Below, piece by piece: positions 59,979-64,000 of a stretch of DNA of 64,000 nucleotides; within the stretch, counting starts at the first letter, position 1, and each line of letters begins with the position of its first letter. Position numbers and translations under genes: made by a program. The stretch is from Deltaproteobacteria bacterium (GTDB lineage Bacteria; Myxococcota; B64-G9). The DNA lies in assembly GCA_019314375.1 (NCBI GenBank), contig JAFCZJ010000012.1:1-64000 (forward strand), in the 5' to 3' direction. The notes under the pieces were generated by a model. That model had not been told where the DNA came from, ran no database searches, and was given only the letters and a program-made list of their open reading frames with translations.

Positions 59979-62939
59979 TTATTTGCAGCAGCGAAAGCCC
60001 AGGTCCGCCTTGCGAGCGGAAGGGGAGAGGCTGGAGCGGGACGCGCAACGAACCGCCCAATTGGGTCGGGTGGCTGATCCGCCCTTGTGGGTGCGAGCCC
60101 TGCTGTTGGGCTGGTACTTGCTAGCCGTCCATTCGCTCACGTTGCCGCTCATGTCGATGGCGCCGAAGGGGCTGCGACAGCGCTGGAAGGTCCCGCAGGA
60201 CGCCACCGAGCGGTCCTCACCCTGGGCATCTTCCGTGTTGCATCGCTTGGCATCGAAGCTTTGACCATAGGGGAAGGAGCGATTGCCCTTGCCCTTGCAG
60301 GCATACTCCCACTCATCCTCGGTGCAAAGCCGTTTGCCTTTGCGTTTGCACATGGCCCTGGCTTGTTTCCAGGACACCTTGACCCGGGGCTTGTGGCCCG
60401 CGGCGTTCGGGTATTCGTAACGATCGACGCAGAAGCCTTTGGAGAAATCCACTTTATGCAGGCGTTTCTCGCCAAAATTGCGCATGGGATCATTGGAGGC
60501 AGAGCCGATCCAGGCTCTGCCCGTCGGTACAAAAACCATACCCTTGGGGCAATTGGACTTGGCGGCGGGTTCGCTTGGGGTGGCCGCAACGGTTTCTTTT
60601 GTTTCCTTGATCGGCTCGGTGGGCACGGGTTTCGGTTCAACAGGTGCGGGAGGTGAGCCATCGTCGGGAACTTCCTCCAGGGTCGGCAGACTGGAAGCCG
60701 CCAGCCTGGCCTGTTCCGCTTTGCGTTTTGCCTCAGCCTTGCGCCGGGCGATTTCGGCCTGGCGCTTCTCCTCGGCCCTGCGTTTCGCGGCCTTGCGGGC
60801 TTCTTCGGTTCGGCGCCGCTGGTCTGCGAGGCGTTTTTCTTCAGCTTGTCGCCTTGCTTTGGCCTGGCGAGCCTGTTCGGCAAGCCTCGCCTTGTCGGCT
60901 TCAGGGGCTTTGTCCTGCTTGGCCTTGAGTGCTTCTTCTTCTTTGCGTGCCTGTTCTGCTTTGGCTTTCTGAACAGCCAAAATGGCGTCTTGGGCCCTGC
61001 GCAATTCTTCAGCTTTGCGTGATTCTTCGGCTGCTTTTTGGGTCGCAGCAATCGCCTCGGCTTTTTTGGCCGCTGCTTTCTTGGCTTCCGCATCTTTGGC
61101 GGCCAAGTCGTGTTTGGGGACGATTGGACCCGCGTCGCTCGCGGCCAGCTTGGGTTTGTCCGCCGCGGGCTGACCTCCATCGACGATGGCGGTTTGAGCG
61201 GGCGGTGTGACCAGGTTGGCTTTCAGGGTCAAAAGATAATCGATGACGAAGTAAGCCACCACGCCCACGATGATCAAGAACACCGACAAAAAAATGTAAA
61301 CCGGCGTACGCGAAGGCGCGGGCGGCGGCTGGCTATATGGGTAAGGCGGCTGCGTGCCATAGGGTGGCGGTTGGTTCGGGTAAATCGACGGACCCTGGCC
61401 GAGCGGCCCCGTGCCTGGGGTCCTGCGAATGGGCTCCGTGGCCGGACGGGGATCTGTTTGTGCCTGGATTGCCGGCATGATGGGCTGGGAAGCAGGGGGC
61501 TTCTCCAAAACCTGAACCGGCGCGGGCTCGTCTTTCAGCACGGCCGAGACGTCGTCTTCGGCATTGTCGGACTGGGCCTCTTCTATGGGTCGGGCCACTC
61601 GGGCTTTGGACGAAATCAAGGGCGCGGAACCGGTATCGGCGATGGCTGTTTCCTCGTCATCCATGCCCATGGCTTCCACGTTGTGCGGAATGCGGTCGGT
61701 GGCGTCCCGCGCCATGGCCGGCTCGGCATCGTCTCCGATTACCTCGTCGATCAGTTCGGCCTCATCGGTGATGGTCCTGGGGGGCTCGGGCTTGATGGGC
61801 GTGGGGTCTTTCTGAATGGAGGCATTGACGACCGTCGGCGGGTCGATTTTTAGTTCTTCCGGATCCAGCCCCTTGCGCCGTGGCGGTGGTGGGCCTGGAG
61901 GTCCTGACTTGGCCGGCTTGGCACTTTTGGTGCTCTTGGCTGGTTTGTCTTCTTTGCGGGAGGGCGCAGGTCGCGGGGGTTTCTTGGAGGGAGATTTGCT
62001 GCCGATGGCTTCATCGAGCTCGTCAAAGAACTCGCCGGTGCTTCGGTGTCGCTTGCCCGGGTTTTCATTCAGTGCGCGTTTGATGAGCGGCAGCAAAGCC
62101 CCCAAGGATTTGTCCAGACGAGGCAGACCCGAGGTTGCTCCCTTATAAACCTCGCCGCTGAGCATTTCGCAGAGGATGACGCCCATGGCGTAAATGTCGG
62201 CGGCCGGCTTGATGTCTCGTTCGCTGGCGCGTATCTCCGGAGCCAGGTAGGCATATCCGCCCAAATCTGTTTGCTGGGCCGCAACGAAGGGCCGCCGGGG
62301 CAGGGCATCCAAAAGCCCGAAGTCGGTGACCTTGAGCATGTCCGGCAGGACGATGATGTTTTCGGGTTTCAAATCGCCATGGACAGTTGCCTCGTGTGCT
62401 TTTTCCAGGGCCTGGCAAATATGGGAAAAGATGGGCGTGATTTCTTTCAGATTAAAGCCCTGCTCCTTGTCCTTACGCAAACCGATGATTTTCCGCAGGC
62501 TCAGCCCTTCAAGCATCTGCATGGTGAAGAAGACACGCCCCTCGTCGGAGTCCTCGTCATAGAGGCGGATGACGTTGGGGTGGTTGATCTTCCGGGCGGC
62601 GCGAATTTGTCCAAGGAAGGTTTTTTGGTCTTCTTTGGTCTGCAGAAGTTTGGGTGACAGCATCTTCAGGGCCACCACCACGTCGATTTCCAGATCATGA
62701 GCTCGATAGACCGAACCCACCGGTCCATGGCCCAAGAGGCTCTTGATCTCGTAGCGTTCGGCTACCTGGCTGCCGATTTCCAAGACCACGCCTTCATCAA
62801 CAGGGACGGCCTTGGCCGAGGCCTTCTGTTGAGACGAAGACTCGGAGCTGGCCGCCTCGCCACCCAAGAATTGTTGCCCACATTGGCTACAAAATTCGCT
62901 ACCATCGGGGTTGTGGCTGCCACAGCGAAAACAAAGCAC
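59979..62939 (-). CDS. Fusion: zinc ribbon, Ser/Thr kinase, coiled-coil and SUMF1-like domain
   Basis: The 986-residue protein starts with a zinc ribbon (Cys3, 6, 17, 20). A Hanks-type kinase domain follows (ATP-site lysine 92 in VALKML, DFG at 206-208). The catalytic loop reads HGDLKPEN (187-194), so the usual Arg of HRD is Gly. A Pro-rich linker leads to one membrane span (about 545-570), a long Ala/Lys/Glu/Arg-rich coiled coil (about 610-770, TolA-like) and a C-terminal SUMF1/formylglycine-generating-enzyme-like domain (about 795-986; GMVFVPTGRAWIG, GKRLCTEDEWEYACKG, NVSEWTASKY, RCASRSS, GFRCCK). The kinase is cytoplasmic and the SUMF1-like part periplasmic; whether the latter is catalytic or only binding is unclear. 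The GTG start has AAGGAG upstream. Confidence 0.88.
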   Translation of the reverse strand: MLCFRCGSHNPDGSEFCSQCGQQFLGGEAASSESSSQQKASAKAVPVDEGVVLEIGSQVAERYEIKSLLGHGPVGSVYRAHDLEIDVVVALKMLSPKLLQTKEDQKTFLGQIRAARKINHPNVIRLYDEDSDEGRVFFTMQMLEGLSLRKIIGLRKDKEQGFNLKEITPIFSHICQALEKAHEATVHGDLKPENIIVLPDMLKVTDFGLLDALPRRPFVAAQQTDLGGYAYLAPEIRASERDIKPAADIYAMGVILCEMLSGEVYKGATSGLPRLDKSLGALLPLIKRALNENPGKRHRSTGEFFDELDEAIGSKSPSKKPPRPAPSRKEDKPAKSTKSAKPAKSGPPGPPPPRRKGLDPEELKIDPPTVVNASIQKDPTPIKPEPPRTITDEAELIDEVIGDDAEPAMARDATDRIPHNVEAMGMDDEETAIADTGSAPLISSKARVARPIEEAQSDNAEDDVSAVLKDEPAPVQVLEKPPASQPIMPAIQAQTDPRPATEPIRRTPGTGPLGQGPSIYPNQPPPYGTQPPYPYSQPPPAPSRTPVYIFLSVFLIIVGVVAYFVIDYLLTLKANLVTPPAQTAIVDGGQPAADKPKLAASDAGPIVPKHDLAAKDAEAKKAAAKKAEAIAATQKAAEESRKAEELRRAQDAILAVQKAKAEQARKEEEALKAKQDKAPEADKARLAEQARQAKARRQAEEKRLADQRRRTEEARKAAKRRAEEKRQAEIARRKAEAKRKAEQARLAASSLPTLEEVPDDGSPPAPVEPKPVPTEPIKETKETVAATPSEPAAKSNCPKGMVFVPTGRAWIGSASNDPMRNFGEKRLHKVDFSKGFCVDRYEYPNAAGHKPRVKVSWKQARAMCKRKGKRLCTEDEWEYACKGKGNRSFPYGQSFDAKRCNTEDAQGEDRSVASCGTFQRCRSPFGAIDMSGNVSEWTASKYQPNSRARTHKGGSATRPNWAVRCASRSSLSPSARKADLGFRCCK

Positions 62940-63089
62940 GGCTCGCTCCTTAGCAGATCATGAACAAAATTCGAACAGACGCTCAATTAACACAAATTCT
63001 GACGATCAATCAAGGTTTTTGGGCTTAGGTGTGATGGCTGAAGTTTGCAACATTGGCATTTTCAAGAGGTGCGCAATTGTGCCAAGTGC

Positions 63090-64000
63090 CTATTCCGGCC
63101 GCTTTTTCGACCAAAGGATATTTTTCTTTACGGTTTGGACCATCTCCTCCACGGGCCCTCTCAATTCGCCGGGGATGTCATCCAGGACCCTCTGAGCCCT
63201 AATCACGGATGCCCCTTTTTTTTTCTCAGCGGCAAAGTACTGCGTGTAATAATCCAAAACGTATTCCAGAGGCTTGAGCACTACCCCCACATCGGGTGAA
63301 ATCTCTCCCAGACCTTCTGAGTACGCCTTGATATCCTCGATTGTATCCTGACATGTGACATCCACAAGGAGGTCCAGCAAGTCTCCAAGAACTTCGCGTT
63401 TTGCCTCCTTGTCAATACCTTTCAGCAGTTCGGAACCGGCCTCCAGGTCTTTTGAAAAGGGCGTTCTGTCTCCATTGTGCAAAAAGACCATGGCACGCAA
63501 AAAGTGGATAAAGGCCCTAAAGTCATCAGTGGCCTTCTTGATGGACAACGCCTTTTCCAGGAGGTCCAGAGGTTCAATGACAACATTACCTGACAGATGG
63601 AACTCGCAGAGAAGCGAGTAAGTTTCTGCCTGCATTTCGTTAATGTGTATGCCCTTACGCAGGCAATCGCCTGCCGCAGCAAATTTGTAGTTTTTGTATG
63701 ATGTGAAAGCCAAAGTTCGCCATGCTTCGCTATTTTCCGGGTCAAGTTCTACCGCTTTTGAATAGGCTTCTTCTGCTCCCGCGTGGTTATCTTGGATTCC
63801 CTGGGCAGAACCAAGATTCATCCAGGCTTTGGCATTTTCCGAGTCAAGCTCCACGGCCTTTGCAAAGGCCTCTTCAGATCCCACGTAATTCTTCTGATGC
63901 CAGCAAGCATGACCAAGACTCATCCAGGATCCGGCATCTTTCGGTGCAAGATCCACCACCTCTGCAAAGGCATCTGCGGCCCCGGCGTGGTTCTCCTGAC
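63090..64000 (-). CDS. TPR-repeat protein (5' end outside window)
   Basis: The reading frame is open to the right edge, and bases 63960-64000 continue the same repeat pattern (QENHAGAADAFAE), so the N-terminus is missing. At least four tetratricopeptide repeats follow (SEEAFAKAVELDSENAKAWMNLGSAQ, AEEAYSKAVELDPENSEAWRTLAF). The last 180 residues are helical and unassigned. TPR proteins act as protein-interaction scaffolds. Base composition is somewhat lower in G+C than the neighbours, suggesting a different history. It lies 150 nt upstream of the kinase fusion gene on the same strand. Confidence 0.85.
   Translation of the reverse strand, partial: QENHAGAADAFAEVVDLAPKDAGSWMSLGHACWHQKNYVGSEEAFAKAVELDSENAKAWMNLGSAQGIQDNHAGAEEAYSKAVELDPENSEAWRTLAFTSYKNYKFAAAGDCLRKGIHINEMQAETYSLLCEFHLSGNVVIEPLDLLEKALSIKKATDDFRAFIHFLRAMVFLHNGDRTPFSKDLEAGSELLKGIDKEAKREVLGDLLDLLVDVTCQDTIEDIKAYSEGLGEISPDVGVVLKPLEYVLDYYTQYFAAEKKKGASVIRAQRVLDDIPGELRGPVEEMVQTVKKNILWSKKRPE

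Overview
The window looks like chromosome of a free-living, GC-rich, Gram-negative delta-proteobacterium-like organism, most likely Myxococcota or a Bradymonas-type relative. This is inferred from gene content: many Cys-rich lipoproteins, Hanks-type Ser/Thr kinases, FHA and PilZ proteins, three tandem bactofilins, MopE-like DNDCDG repeats and a MYXO-CTERM-like C-terminal tail. GTG and TTG starts and 4-nt ATGA-type overlaps are common. I saw no rRNA, tRNA, CRISPR array, prophage or intact insertion sequence.

Layout. 1-9.1 kb: a truncated secreted protein, a polyprenyl sugar-phosphate transferase, a TrmN6-like tRNA methyltransferase, a Cys-rich lipoprotein, a DUF721 protein, a sirtuin and a large Ig-like lipoprotein, with two REP-like palindromes. 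9.1-14.6 kb: a clostripain-family lipoprotein, an FHA-GGDEF cyclase, and an acyltransferase/SDR pair. 14.7-28.2 kb: one long, mostly 4-nt-overlapping operon centred on a thioester-containing bacterial alpha-2-macroglobulin. It resembles the E. coli yfa / Pseudomonas mag loci but also carries a Nif3-like protein, a kinase with an (RKKT)n tail, a PBP-like transpeptidase, a SpoIID-like protein and a HExxH protein. This is the most interesting system here.

28.2-38.3 kb: a ParE/Phd-type toxin-antitoxin pair, a GT-C transferase fused to TPRs, a lipase-like hydrolase with a CDP-alcohol phosphotransferase, three bactofilins, pyrE, a HEAT-like protein and a PafBC-like WYL regulator pair. 38.3-44.4 kb: an acyl-CoA dehydrogenase behind a palindromic operator, a membrane protein, a DUF1566-like lipoprotein between 26-bp direct repeats, and an AlgJ/AlgI-like O-acetylation pair. 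45.0-49.3 kb: a c-di-GMP cassette (PAS-GGDEF, PilZ, large YCF48-repeat surface protein).

49.3-64 kb: an FHA protein, peptide deformylase, an epmA-like gene split by a 7-nt duplication, a lipoprotein/outer-membrane/redoxin cluster, an ArnT-like glycosyltransferase, a response-regulator GGDEF protein, a zinc-ribbon/kinase/SUMF1 fusion and a truncated TPR protein. The recurring themes are envelope assembly and remodelling, and signalling by c-di-GMP, FHA domains and Ser/Thr kinases.
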